Origin: Bin80 sp965207565
GTDB lineage: Bacteria; Bacteroidota; Rhodothermia; Rhodothermales; Bin80
Direction of reading: 5' to 3'
DNA: 64,000 bases
Assembly (NCBI GenBank): GCA_965207565.1
Contig: CBDBMQ010000015.1
Coordinates: forward strand, 1 to 64,000
Shown: positions 16,626 through 25,313 of the stretch, one piece after another
How the letters are laid out: every line of letters starts with the position of its first letter
How positions within the stretch are numbered: position 1 is the stretch's first letter
The notes under the pieces: model-generated
The model's input: only the letters and a program-made list of their open reading frames with translations
What the model was told of the DNA's origin: nothing
Database searches by the model: none
Program-made: the position numbers and the translations under genes

Positions 16626-18943
16626 CCCCCCCCTTTTTTATTTTTCCCTGGCACGCCGAGCAACCGTTGCTGCGTGTCGCTACGGTGGGCTTCCAAGTTG
16701 TTGAGCGTGTCCTCATATGACTCGATCGCCATATAACGGAATCCAGCACCTCCGGACCACTGGACATCGTCGTCACCGGAAATCCCATAAGGCTCCCCTA
16801 GAACAACTTGTTTAAGCCTCGGCAACGCTGAGTCAAGAGCACGATCCATGATCTCACAGCATAACCAGTGCCTCTGAAGTTTCATAGCCACGGCAGCTGT
16901 CGTGCCGGAGCCAAGGAATGGATCAACGATAAGATCTCCCTTCTCGCTCGATGACACTATCATACGTTTTATTAAGCTCTCGTTCTTCTGTGTGAGGGCA
17001 TGATCACCTACCTTTTCTTTCGAGAAAACTAATGATCTGAATAGAATTCATGGAATCCAATTTGCTGCAATTCCAAGTATCCTCAATTGGATATCCCGAA
17101 CCTTCTGGAATTTCTCCCATCCCGGCGAACATATCCGTCTGGATATGGAATGTATGTCTTCTTGAAAAACGGTTTCGTTGTCCGGCCGTATTGATATATC
17201 GTATCATGATTTCGGATGAACTTATTTGCCTTCGTCTTGTACCCAGAAAGCCAACCTATCCGCCAGATAATCTCGGTGATGTACGAAAGCTGCTGGTCTA
17301 GCAATAGCTTCAACCGTTCCTTCTCTTCATAGTCAATATGGGCATAGAGCGTGCCATCATTGGTGAGTGCAGGAACCAACAGTTCAACACGGTCTTGCAT
17401 CATAGATAGCCAGCTTGAGTGCATGTAGCGGTCTTTGTAAGCGAAGCCATCGTTTCCGGTATTGAACGGGGGGTCCATGTAGATCATTCGGACACGACCC
17501 CTCAAGAATCGCTGAGCCAAGGAAAGGTTTGGCGGCTTGGTTGTCCCCGATGAAAAGTGTGCCGCTGAGGGTTGTATGATCAATTGATTCAATCACTCGA
17601 TCACGGAGGGTCGGAGCCAGTAGCTTCGTATCCACGGGACGGTTCGGAGCGCTCTTATAATTGTCGTCAAGTGCGGCCCAGGACGCACGAATTGATGCGG
17701 TAGCCATAACATCGCGTCGTAGATCATTGGGAATCGTTGTTAGCGGAATACAATAGTCGGTCGAGACCACGAATTTCTTCTTCAGCCACAGCTTTTTCTG
17801 GAAGTCTTCGAGCTGAGCAAGGAAGTCGATGATTTTACTGGCGATCTTCCGGATAACCTTGATCTTCGAAAGATACTGCTCGACTCGCGGCGCGGACTCA
17901 TTCTCGACGTCATCTAGGTGGATCACTTCGTTCTTGATATAGAAATCCAGCTCGCGACGAAGGAAGGTCCCGAGATCCTTGTGGATAAAGTAATCGAAGG
18001 TATTGCATGCCGCGTAACGCCGGAGATGCGCCTCGAGCCGATTGTAGTTGGCTGGCTCGCCGCTTGCCAGGACATGGGGTTTGCCCAGCTGCGCAGTCCA
18101 CGGCGAGAACTCGACATCGGTCACGGCTAAGATACACTTGGAAGCAAGCGCGATCAAGGTATCTGGAGCCGGGGGCTTCCTCTTTTCGTTGCGCTCGGCT
18201 TCGGGCCAATCAGTGAGCGTCGCCGGGCGATACTCAAAGCAGATGACGAGTTCCTTGCCATGTTCACCGTCCTCCTCAGCGATGAAGTCATGCCCCGATT
18301 CTCCCGGCGGCATCAGGACAAACGCGCGCTTCTTTCCCTCAACGGCCATGACGTTGCCGTGCTCGTCCTCTACGGCGTCTACGAGCCGGAAGTGTACGCG
18401 CATCGGCCTCTCGTTGTCGTTCGGCCGCAGACGGAAAGTATAGTTGCGAAGGTACTCGCTGGTCTTAACGTAGTAATGGTCTTTGTTGGCCCAGTGCAGC
18501 GTGACCTCCTCGCCTTCGTAGGGGATGGCGTAGACGCCCGGCTTGTAGACTCGCTTCGCCAGAAAGTCGCCTTCAGAGTAATAGCGACGAAAGAAGCTAT
18601 AGAGGTGGTCGTAGACCTCGCTCTCCAGCGTGTCGAGGTTCACGGCATTGTTCTGGAGTTGGGCACGCAGTTCCTTGACCTTAGGCGAATTATTTGGGTC
18701 GATACCCAGCTCGTGAGCCGACGCGATAGCATTGGCCAAATCCTTCTCGATTTCCGCCTTGTCAGCACTTTGGTAGAGCGCAAAGGCTTCCTTCACTTGC
18801 GGCAGTAGGTCTTCGTCGAGAAACTGCAATACTTCGGTACTCTTGGCGTGCATTATGCGGTAGAGGCCAAAGTCAAGATCAGGCTGATCGAGCTGGAATA
18901 GCTCTTTTAGCAGCGCCTTCAATTTTTGGTACCCTTCGTTCAT
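16626..18943 (-). pseudogene. mod: N-terminal part of type III Mod methyltransferase, frameshifted
   Basis: From the ATG at 18943 a long frame encodes the N-terminal region typical of about 1000-residue Mod-like proteins: MNEGYQKLKALLKELFQLD, DFGLYRIMHAK, and FFRRYYSEGDFLAKRVYKPG. Three one-base shifts are then needed, near 17530, 17118 and 17025. The second frame holds the catalytic motif YMDPPFNTGNDGFAYKDRY. The last frame holds the AdoMet-binding DPFLGSGTTAAVAMKLQRHW, so motif IV precedes motif I (beta class, N6-adenine). The gene is finally cut at about 16626 by the IS110 element. Without repair, translation ends at 17384 before any catalytic motif, so methylation activity should be lost. 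It heads the mod-res unit. Confidence 0.87.
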
Positions 18944-19209
18944 GCGGTCTCGGTTCGGTGGTGGTGCCCGTAGCTACTGCAATGCCCAAGTGGAATAGGT
19001 TGTTTTGTGGCCCATGGAAGGCACTGGATACGAACTCATCCAGTGGAAAGATCTAGTAAACACAGTGAAACTATTTGTTCAAGCCTCTGATCATCGCTTT
19101 TGGATTGGTGAATGAGTCTTGCAAATTTGCTTATGAAAATAGGCACACGCATACGGGGCTGATGTACGTCGCCCCTATCATTTTGGTTTATGTCCTACTG
19201 GCACTGAAA

Positions 19210-19434
19210 TTAGTCCACTTGATCGGGAGGCGTGATTGGCGATGGTGGATTCATTTGTTCAAGCACTGCATCGACCAATTCTTGAGAAGGAACATGTCCC
19301 ACTATCACTGCTTTCCTGAGAATATCTTGACTTAATGCTGAGGTCTGATCAAACTCAAATGGACTCCCACGATGAATTTCATCGTATGGTGATCGTTCTC
19401 GATGGGTTTTTCTATATAGTGATTGTCGTTGCAT
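19210..19434 (-). CDS. small hypothetical protein downstream of the interrupted proteinase gene
   Basis: A 74-residue frame (ATG at 19434, alternative TTG at 19464) on the same strand as the interrupted Clp-fold proteinase gene and 84 bases after its stop. The product is hydrophilic (MQRQSLYRKTHRERSPYDE) with a helical segment ILRKAVIVGHVPSQELVDAVLEQM and a proline-rich end. I do not recognise the family. The composition of the frame and the shared strand suggest a co-transcribed small gene, but the ribosome binding site is poor. An opposite-strand frame overlaps it and is less protein-like. Confidence 0.35.
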   Translation of the reverse strand: MQRQSLYRKTHRERSPYDEIHRGSPFEFDQTSALSQDILRKAVIVGHVPSQELVDAVLEQMNPPSPITPPDQVD

Positions 19435-19518
19435 ATCTAAAAAGAACAACCTCGCTATGTGCAATAGTTCAGAGTCTAGATTGTTTCTATATCGTCTTCG
19501 ATTACGGGACCCAGATGC

Positions 19519-19666
19519 TTAAATTACTTCAATATTCATTTTTTTCCAGCCTCGGTCGGTGAAAATAGGTACAATATCAGGTTCCCCATCAGGATTCGAG
19601 ATTAAGCGCAGTTTACCAACATTCCTGGATTCTGATGCAACTCGAGCGCTCTCAATTATAGCATCA
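19519..19666 (-). pseudogene. C-terminal fragment of SDH-type Clp-fold serine proteinase cut off by ISL3 element
   Basis: The sequence left of the ISL3 element continues exactly the reading frame that enters it on the right. Removing the element and one copy of the 8-bp duplication gives VDFIIVDAIIESARVASESRNVG, running on to DGEPDIVPIFTDRGWKKMNIEVI and a stop at 19519. This 48-residue tail completes a 371-residue protein with the fragment at 21077-22044. By itself it has no start except a TTG created next to the element. Confidence 0.85.
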
Positions 19667-19674
19667 ACAATTAT
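19667..19674. repeat. 8-bp target site duplication, left copy (ACAATTAT)
   Basis: ACAATTAT immediately outside the left inverted repeat, identical to 21077-21084. An 8-bp duplication is characteristic of ISL3-family insertion. Confidence 0.95.
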
Positions 19675-19699
19675 GGGTCTTCCCCTTTTCAAGTGGGTT
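19675..19699. repeat. left terminal inverted repeat of ISL3 element
   Basis: Begins GGGTCTTCCCCTTTTC and matches the reverse complement of 21052-21076 at 18 of 25 positions. The outermost bases match except position 3. Confidence 0.85.
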
Positions 19700-19807
19700 C
19701 GGAGTCAGAACTAAGATGAACCACGATGCGATTGAATAGATTCGGAATGGATTTCTTTATTTATTTTGGGTCTGTTTTTGGAGTTCAAATCAAATATTTC
19801 ATTGACC

Positions 19808-21064
19808 ATGAGTGTACGTATTCAAGATATCAATCGATTGTTAGGGATTCAGTCTCCGTGGGAGGTTTCGGAGATCAAGCAAGATGATGCAACGCAGCTG
19901 GCTGAGATCCATGTAATCTGTTCGGAGGGTTCGGTACTTCGATGTCCCGAGTGCACCAAAGTTTGTCCTGGCTACGACCATCGTCTTCGGAAATGGCGCC
20001 ATACGGATATCTGTGAATATCAGACGACCGTGGTTGCGAAAGTTCCTCGGGTGGAATGTTCGGAGCATGGAATCAAGACGGTTTCAGTGCCCTGGGCGGA
20101 TGAGCGCGTGCGTTTTACGACGGCATTTGAAGCGAAGGTCATTAACGGGTTGCTGGATGCCACCAATATTTCAACGGTGGCGACCAGGATGGGAGTCAGT
20201 TGGACGATGATTGCCAACATTATGGAGCGTGCGGTACTGCGAGGACGTGCCCGCAAAAAAGAGGAACTGATCGCGCATCTCTGTGTCGATGAGACCTCTT
20301 ATAAGAAAGGTCACAATTACATCACTGTGGTGTCCAATCCAGACACGGCAACCGTGCTGTATGTCGGCGAGGGTCGGACAAAGGCGAGTTTGAAAGGGTA
20401 TTATGATGGATGTTCTCCCGAGCAACTGGAGGCCATTGAGAGTGTGAGCATGGATATGTGGCCAGCGTATATCAGCATCACGAAAACGTGCGTCCCCAAC
20501 GCAGAAAAAAAGATTGCATTTGATCACTTTCATGTGGCCAAATACATTAGCGATGCCGTGGATAAAGTCCGTCGGATAGAGAACCGAGAATTGCGGAAAG
20601 AAGACAACTACGATCTCACTGGAACCAAGTATGATTGGCTGACCAATCCGAAGAATATGTCTGCGCGGCAAAAGAAACGATTCAACCAGTTAAAGACCAG
20701 TTCGCTGAAAACAGCTCGTGCGTGGGCCATCAAGGAATTCTCCCAGAACTTATGGCATTATGTCCATCCCACATGGGCACTCAAAGGATGGAAACGATGG
20801 TTGTCCTGGGCCATGCGTTGCCGACTGGAACCGATGAAAGACGCCGCGGAAACTATCAAGAATCATTTGTGGGGCATTATCAATGCAGTGATCTTAAAGG
20901 TCAGCAATGGCCCCGCCGAAAGCATCAACAGCCGCATCAAAACCGTCAAAGTCCGTGCTCGTGGATTCCGAAACAAACAACGGTTTACCAATGCAATTTA
21001 CTTCTATCTCGGTGGACTGGATCTGTACCCGGAAGGCTTCCAAAAACAAGCTACCCACTCATAA
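19808..21064 (+). CDS. ISL3-family transposase
   Basis: A 418-residue DDE transposase. The N-terminus has a four-cysteine/histidine zinc-binding module (CPEC, then CPGYDHR, followed by a further Cys and His in VECSEHG) and a helix-turn-helix region (NISTVATRMGVSWTMIANIM). The catalytic core shows D of HLCVDETSYKKGHNY, D of VSMDMWPAYI and E of GPAESINSRIKTVKVRARGFRN, the expected DDE series. The ATG at 19808 begins MSVRIQDINRLLGI; an in-frame upstream ATG at 19766 adds 14 residues without conserved character. The gene fills the element between the inverted repeats and ends 12 bases from the right end. Confidence 0.93.
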   Translation: MSVRIQDINRLLGIQSPWEVSEIKQDDATQLAEIHVICSEGSVLRCPECTKVCPGYDHRLRKWRHTDICEYQTTVVAKVPRVECSEHGIKTVSVPWADERVRFTTAFEAKVINGLLDATNISTVATRMGVSWTMIANIMERAVLRGRARKKEELIAHLCVDETSYKKGHNYITVVSNPDTATVLYVGEGRTKASLKGYYDGCSPEQLEAIESVSMDMWPAYISITKTCVPNAEKKIAFDHFHVAKYISDAVDKVRRIENRELRKEDNYDLTGTKYDWLTNPKNMSARQKKRFNQLKTSSLKTARAWAIKEFSQNLWHYVHPTWALKGWKRWLSWAMRCRLEPMKDAAETIKNHLWGIINAVILKVSNGPAESINSRIKTVKVRARGFRNKQRFTNAIYFYLGGLDLYPEGFQKQATHS

Positions 21065-21076
21065 AAGCGAAGAGCC
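21052..21076. repeat. right terminal inverted repeat of ISL3 element
   Basis: Ends GCGAAGAGCC and overlaps the last codons of the transposase. It is the partner of 19675-19699. Confidence 0.85.
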
Positions 21077-21084
21077 ACAATTAT
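21077..21084. repeat. 8-bp target site duplication, right copy (ACAATTAT)
   Basis: Exact repeat of 19667-19674 abutting the right inverted repeat. Confidence 0.95.
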
Positions 21085-22044
21085 AAAGTCCACTTCAACC
21101 GGTCCTGCACCAAGGTTTTGAACTGCCTGCTGAACAATATTCTGCCAAATATTCTGCACAATGTGAACCGGTGTATTTGGTGGCAATTGAAGTGGTGGGA
21201 TTGATTGTAGGGCCTGAGCGCCGTCTGGATCCTTTAAAAAGTGTTGAAGTGGTTCAAACGGTTCGCGGAGTGCGAGGTAATTCTCTACGCCGAGATAAGC
21301 ATCCCAAATGAGCTTCTCCAGTTCCTCATCCCGCTCTGCTATTCGAAGATCTAGTTCTATTGCTCGAGAGCGAGAAACTGCATCACCGTGAGCAAAGAAA
21401 CTCTTATTCAAGTTCTCTGCAATTTCATGTGCTTTAGATTTTTCTTCGGCTTCCGTCATGTGTAGAAGGAGTAATCTCTCCCCCACAGAGGATGATAATT
21501 CGCTGGCTCGCTTAGCTCCTCCAACATTCACCGGATCCACAACGGAGAATAATTTTTCGATTATGGCAGAGATATGCACCTGCTCACTTATTTTGACGTC
21601 ATTGGAGAGAAATCGTAGAAATGCCCCGACATCTTCGTACGCAAAGTTCCTCAAACTTCCATTTGGGTGAGCAATAGTAATCTGAGGATCGATCGGCCCC
21701 AATGACGCATAGGGATGCATAACAATCTCATTAGCGCCTAAGGCAAATAATGTTGCAGCACTAAAAGCCATATAAGGCACAAGTACATAGACTTTCTCGA
21801 ATCGCTCCCGTAAAATAGACATCAACTTCCATGCGGTAAGAGCGTCCCCTCCAGAGCTATGCACCATGATATCCACTTCCGAAGACTCCGCAGTGGAATC
21901 AATCTGATCAATGAATTCCCTCACTGCGTCTCCGGCCATATTGGCTGGCACACCTTGTCGCGTACTGGTTACGTAGACTATAAGTGGTCGGCCACGATAA
22001 TTTTCTATGGCCTGGTACATTTTTCGCCTTTGGTTAAGATCCAT
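21077..22044 (-). pseudogene. SDH-type (serine dehydrogenase proteinase/SppA-like) Clp-fold proteinase, N-terminal 322 residues, IS-interrupted
   Basis: The ATG at 22044 opens a Clp/crotonase-fold proteinase related to SppA and the SDH proteinase family. Visible features are the strand LIVYVTSTRQ, the oxyanion-type loop HSSGGDAL (62-69), the probable nucleophile S95 in YMAFSAATLFALGANEIVMHP and the following SLGPIDPQI. There is no transmembrane segment, so it should be soluble. At codon 323 the frame runs into the ISL3 element and would add about 24 foreign residues before stopping at 21004. The catalytic part is upstream of the break, so some activity may remain, but the C-terminal 48 residues are lost. 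Members of this family often occur in accessory regions; a role here is unknown. Confidence 0.85.
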
Positions 22045-22234
22045 GTAAATATGTTACTTAAACGGTAATATTGGAGCGTCCAATATAACAATACAAGGAG
22101 AATTCATGCCGGATCGAAACGTGATCCAACGTTGCAAGCATAGCTAGGGTACACTTTGGGGAGGTAGTACTCGTGTTATGATTGCAGCAGTAGTTGTTAT
22201 TTGATTGGCACATTTTTTACGACGGCAAAATATA

Positions 22235-23050
22235 TCATGCCTTGACTGCTCCAGAGACTAGCCCCCGTACAAATAGCCTGCCCAGCCCAATATAAACAAG
22301 AGCAGTAGGCAGGGCAGCTACGATTGCGCCTGCCATAACAACGTTCCAGTCCACGGAAAAAGATCCAGAGAGATTGTTCAGCGCAATCGTTACCGGTTGA
22401 GATTGGGGGTTTGGAACCACTGTGATTCCAAAAAGGAAGTCATTCCAAATGTTGGTGAACTGGAAGATTAGCGCAACAGCAAACGCGGGCAAAGACAGGG
22501 GGAGGATGACACGCCAGAAAACCCCAATGATGCCAGCTCCGTCAACGGTTGCTGCTTCCACGATAGAGCCGGGAATATTGATATAAAAATTCCTGAAAAT
22601 GAGTGTCGTTACAGAAACTCCGTAAACGACATGAGTGAGGACCAGCCCAGGAAGTGTGCCATACAGGTCAATCCATTGGAGAAAACGTACCAGGGGAAGC
22701 AGGATGGCCTGATAGGGGATAAAGAAACCAAAAAGCAATAGAGCGAAAAGAATCTCGGATCCACGAAAGCGCCACTTCGAGAAAATGTAGCCATTCAGCG
22801 CCCCAATGATCGACGATAAGAGGGCCGCGGGAATCACCATGACAAGACTATTCTTCAAGTTGGGAGAAAGCATGCTCCACGCCTCGATAAACCCTTCTGC
22901 AGAGATCCGGCTGGGAAACTGCCACATCGTTGCTAGGCTGACACTGGATGCATCCCTGAAGCTGTTGACGAGCATCACATAAATCGGCAGCAGGTACAGA
23001 ATCACGGCAAGCCCCAACCCAAACCAGAGAAGTCCGCGTTTTAAACTCAT
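22235..23050 (-). CDS. sugar-type ABC transporter permease, MalG/UgpE-like
   Basis: A 271-residue inner-membrane permease of the carbohydrate uptake family 1. Six hydrophobic segments are visible, the first at residues 8-29. The cytoplasmic EAA loop, where the ATPase docks, is EAATVDGAGIIGVFWRVILP near residue 175. It is the last gene of the catabolic operon, and its ATG overlaps the stop of the partner permease as ATGA. No ATPase gene is present in the window, so an MsmX/UgpC-type shared ATPase encoded elsewhere is presumed. Confidence 0.92.
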   Translation of the reverse strand: MSLKRGLLWFGLGLAVILYLLPIYVMLVNSFRDASSVSLATMWQFPSRISAEGFIEAWSMLSPNLKNSLVMVIPAALLSSIIGALNGYIFSKWRFRGSEILFALLLFGFFIPYQAILLPLVRFLQWIDLYGTLPGLVLTHVVYGVSVTTLIFRNFYINIPGSIVEAATVDGAGIIGVFWRVILPLSLPAFAVALIFQFTNIWNDFLFGITVVPNPQSQPVTIALNNLSGSFSVDWNVVMAGAIVAALPTALVYIGLGRLFVRGLVSGAVKA

Positions 23051-24039
23051 GATTCACGGTTTTTGAATGTGTGGACGAGATAAGGGACAATGATCAAAGA
23101 AGATGCAACCAACATCACGATTGAAGCAGCAGCTCCAAGGTTATAACGAGCCGCTTTGAACATCATCTCAAACACGAAAATTGCCGGGACATCGGTAGCG
23201 AAGCCCGGTCCAACTCCCGACATGGCAAAAACCAAGTCAAAAATCTTCAGTGAAACGTGCAGCAGAATAATAATGGTGGAGATTGTGATGGGATTCAACA
23301 TGGGAATGATCACGGACCGGTATAGCCTCAACTCTCCCGCACCATCAATACGGGCAGCATCTCTGATTTGTGGGCTAATGCCACCAAGTCCTCCGAGATA
23401 CATAGCCATGACAAATCCAGATAACTGCCAAGTCGCGGCAATGGCTACCGGGATAAGCGCCACCGGAATTCCCCATTCAATCTGAAAATCCATGGCACCC
23501 GGCCAAATTTGCGACAGCAGTTGATTGACCGAAAAAATAACCGCAGGGTCCGTTGTCCAGCCAGGAGCCAGAGGGCTCATGCCAGCCGCTTCCAGAGCCT
23601 GATTGATTCCAAGAAAGTCAAAGAACAGGTTGATCCCAGTCTCAGGGTTGAAAATCCATCGCCACACAACCCCGGTTACGATAAAGGACAGAGCATAGGG
23701 GAATAGAAACGTATTACGAAAGAACCCCTTTCCGCTAATTTGGCGATCCAGTAGGATCGCGAGCCCGAGGCCAATACTGATTGCCAGACCAATAAAAAGC
23801 ACCGTGAATACAAGCGTATTCCTTAGATCCGCCTGGAAGCGTGGCATCGCCAACATATCTGCATACGTTTGCCAAAGCGGGTCACGCAGAGACAAATCTA
23901 CCGCAAGGGTGCGCCAGTTTGTGAGCGAGAAAAAGAAGCTTGTCCCGATAAACCCATAGACAAAGATGGCCGTCAATAGAAGTGATGGCAGCAGGATGAG
24001 AAGTCCTTTGTGTCGGGACAGCCAGTGTGTATGGATCAT
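23047..24039 (-). CDS. sugar-type ABC transporter permease, MalF/UgpA-like
   Basis: A 330-residue permease partner with an N-terminal hydrophobic segment (LLILLPSLLLTAIFVYGFIG), a periplasmic insertion, and five further membrane spans. The EAA-type loop reads RDAARIDGAGELRLYRSVIIP near residue 235. It follows the substrate-binding lipoprotein gene by three bases and overlaps the second permease by four. Together with that permease it would form the membrane channel for a sugar or sugar-like solute. Confidence 0.92.
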   Translation of the reverse strand: MIHTHWLSRHKGLLILLPSLLLTAIFVYGFIGTSFFFSLTNWRTLAVDLSLRDPLWQTYADMLAMPRFQADLRNTLVFTVLFIGLAISIGLGLAILLDRQISGKGFFRNTFLFPYALSFIVTGVVWRWIFNPETGINLFFDFLGINQALEAAGMSPLAPGWTTDPAVIFSVNQLLSQIWPGAMDFQIEWGIPVALIPVAIAATWQLSGFVMAMYLGGLGGISPQIRDAARIDGAGELRLYRSVIIPMLNPITISTIIILLHVSLKIFDLVFAMSGVGPGFATDVPAIFVFEMMFKAARYNLGAAASIVMLVASSLIIVPYLVHTFKNRES

Positions 24040-24042
24040 ACG

Positions 24043-25302
24043 TTACATGCCAAACCCGGATGCCTTTGCTTCCCGTGCAAGCATTTCAGTGAAGGCATCC
24101 GCATCGCGTCGAACAACAAAGTCTGTCAGCGCATCGTTGAGTGCCTGCTGAAAATCTGCCGGTGCGGCTGAACCGTGGATCACCGTTGGTACAGCAACAC
24201 TCTTGGCGTACTCATCCATTGCCCACTGCAGGTACGGGCCGAAGCGGGAACGGTCGCAGTCATTGCGTGCGCAAATGGATCCCTTGATGAGATTAAAGTT
24301 TTCCTGAACAACACGGTCTCCCATGATCCGGAGCATATTGAGGGTTTCTTCCGGGTGAGGTGCATTTTTGGCGAGGGTGAATCCATCGGTAACCAGTATA
24401 TGAATTCCTTCCGTCCCAGGATGGGCAACCCAGCCAAAGTCAATGTTTTCCTGCAGTCCATCGCGGATTAATTCCCCATAGACCCAGTCTCCCATCGAAT
24501 AGAAGGCACAGTCGCCGTCTGCCATTTTATCAGCTGCCTGATCCCACGAGAGTGCGGCATGATCGTCATTAAGATAATTGAGTAGTCGACCATAGACGTG
24601 CACGGCCTCCATCACATCGGGGTCTCTAAAACTGGTCGTCCCGTTCCACAGACCCTGATAGCGCTCAGGTCCAATCGTGCCAGCAAGCGTATTTTCAAAC
24701 ATAATACCGGTGGCCCAGATCCCCGTGTCTCCCATACATAGAGGAGCAATCTCCGTATTCTGGAGCTCTTCGGCAATCCCGAACAGTTCCTCAATACTTA
24801 ATGCATCCCCAACAGAGATGCCATGCTCTGCAAGTACAGGCTTATTGTACCAGAGCGTATTGCTGCGATGAAGATTCAAGACGACCAGATAGGGCTCACC
24901 ATCTCTGCTTACCATATCAATTAGAGATGGCGAGAACAGTTCATACCATCCTTCGGCATCATAGAGGTCCTTCATCGATGCAGCAAACCCGGGAGTGACA
25001 TATTGTCCTATGAGTTCCGCTCCGTGGTGGGTTTGCCATGTATCGGGTGGATTCCCTCCTACAAGTCGGGTTTGAAGCACAGGGCGGGCAGCTGAACCAC
25101 CGCCACCGGCGATGGAAGCATTGATCACCTCAACATCGGGATAACGGTTTTTGTAGGCTTCGAGTACGGTTTCCAGTGCAGATGCTTCGCTTCCCGAGGT
25201 CCACCAGGTGAAGACCTCAACCTGTTTTTCAGGACTGGTCTGATTGTTATCCTGACAGGCAGACAGAAGCAGGATAGAAAGAAGTAGGTAATGGATACGC
25301 AT
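24043..25302 (-). CDS. ABC transporter substrate-binding lipoprotein (GtsA-like sugar binding)
   Basis: A 419-residue binding protein. The signal sequence MRIHYLLLSILLLSAC ends in a lipobox with the cysteine at 16, so it is anchored to a membrane. The N-terminal domain begins EVFTWWTSGSEASALETVLEAY, the opening of family 1 sugar binders, and resembles glucose/mannose binders of the GtsA type (GGNPPDTWQTHHGAEL). The C-terminal lobe includes HILVTDGFTLAKNAPHPEE. An in-frame upstream start at 25323 was rejected because it would precede the signal peptide and overlap the aldehyde dehydrogenase stop. The ligand is not determinable from sequence; sugar, polyol or an aglycone-type compound are all possible. 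Confidence 0.9.
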   Translation of the reverse strand: MRIHYLLLSILLLSACQDNNQTSPEKQVEVFTWWTSGSEASALETVLEAYKNRYPDVEVINASIAGGGGSAARPVLQTRLVGGNPPDTWQTHHGAELIGQYVTPGFAASMKDLYDAEGWYELFSPSLIDMVSRDGEPYLVVLNLHRSNTLWYNKPVLAEHGISVGDALSIEELFGIAEELQNTEIAPLCMGDTGIWATGIMFENTLAGTIGPERYQGLWNGTTSFRDPDVMEAVHVYGRLLNYLNDDHAALSWDQAADKMADGDCAFYSMGDWVYGELIRDGLQENIDFGWVAHPGTEGIHILVTDGFTLAKNAPHPEETLNMLRIMGDRVVQENFNLIKGSICARNDCDRSRFGPYLQWAMDEYAKSVAVPTVIHGSAAPADFQQALNDALTDFVVRRDADAFTEMLAREAKASGFGM

Positions 25303-25313
25303 AATGTAAAGTG

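Larger units (their letters stand above)
19675..21076 (+). mobile_element. ISL3-family insertion sequence, complete
   Basis: A 1402-bp element bounded by imperfect terminal inverted repeats of about 25 bp (18 of 25 positions match between 19675-19699 and the complement of 21052-21076, both beginning GGxTCTTC). It is flanked by a perfect 8-bp direct repeat ACAATTAT. It carries a single intact transposase gene on the plus strand. It interrupts a Clp-fold serine proteinase gene that reads on the minus strand. The undamaged transposase, the perfect target duplication and the seamless host frame all indicate a recent insertion and possible mobility. Confidence 0.95.

Noticed and set aside
19075..19335. 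86-codon plus-strand frame with a hydrophobic middle
   Set aside because: It overlaps a more protein-like minus-strand frame and has no recognisable features apart from one possible membrane span.
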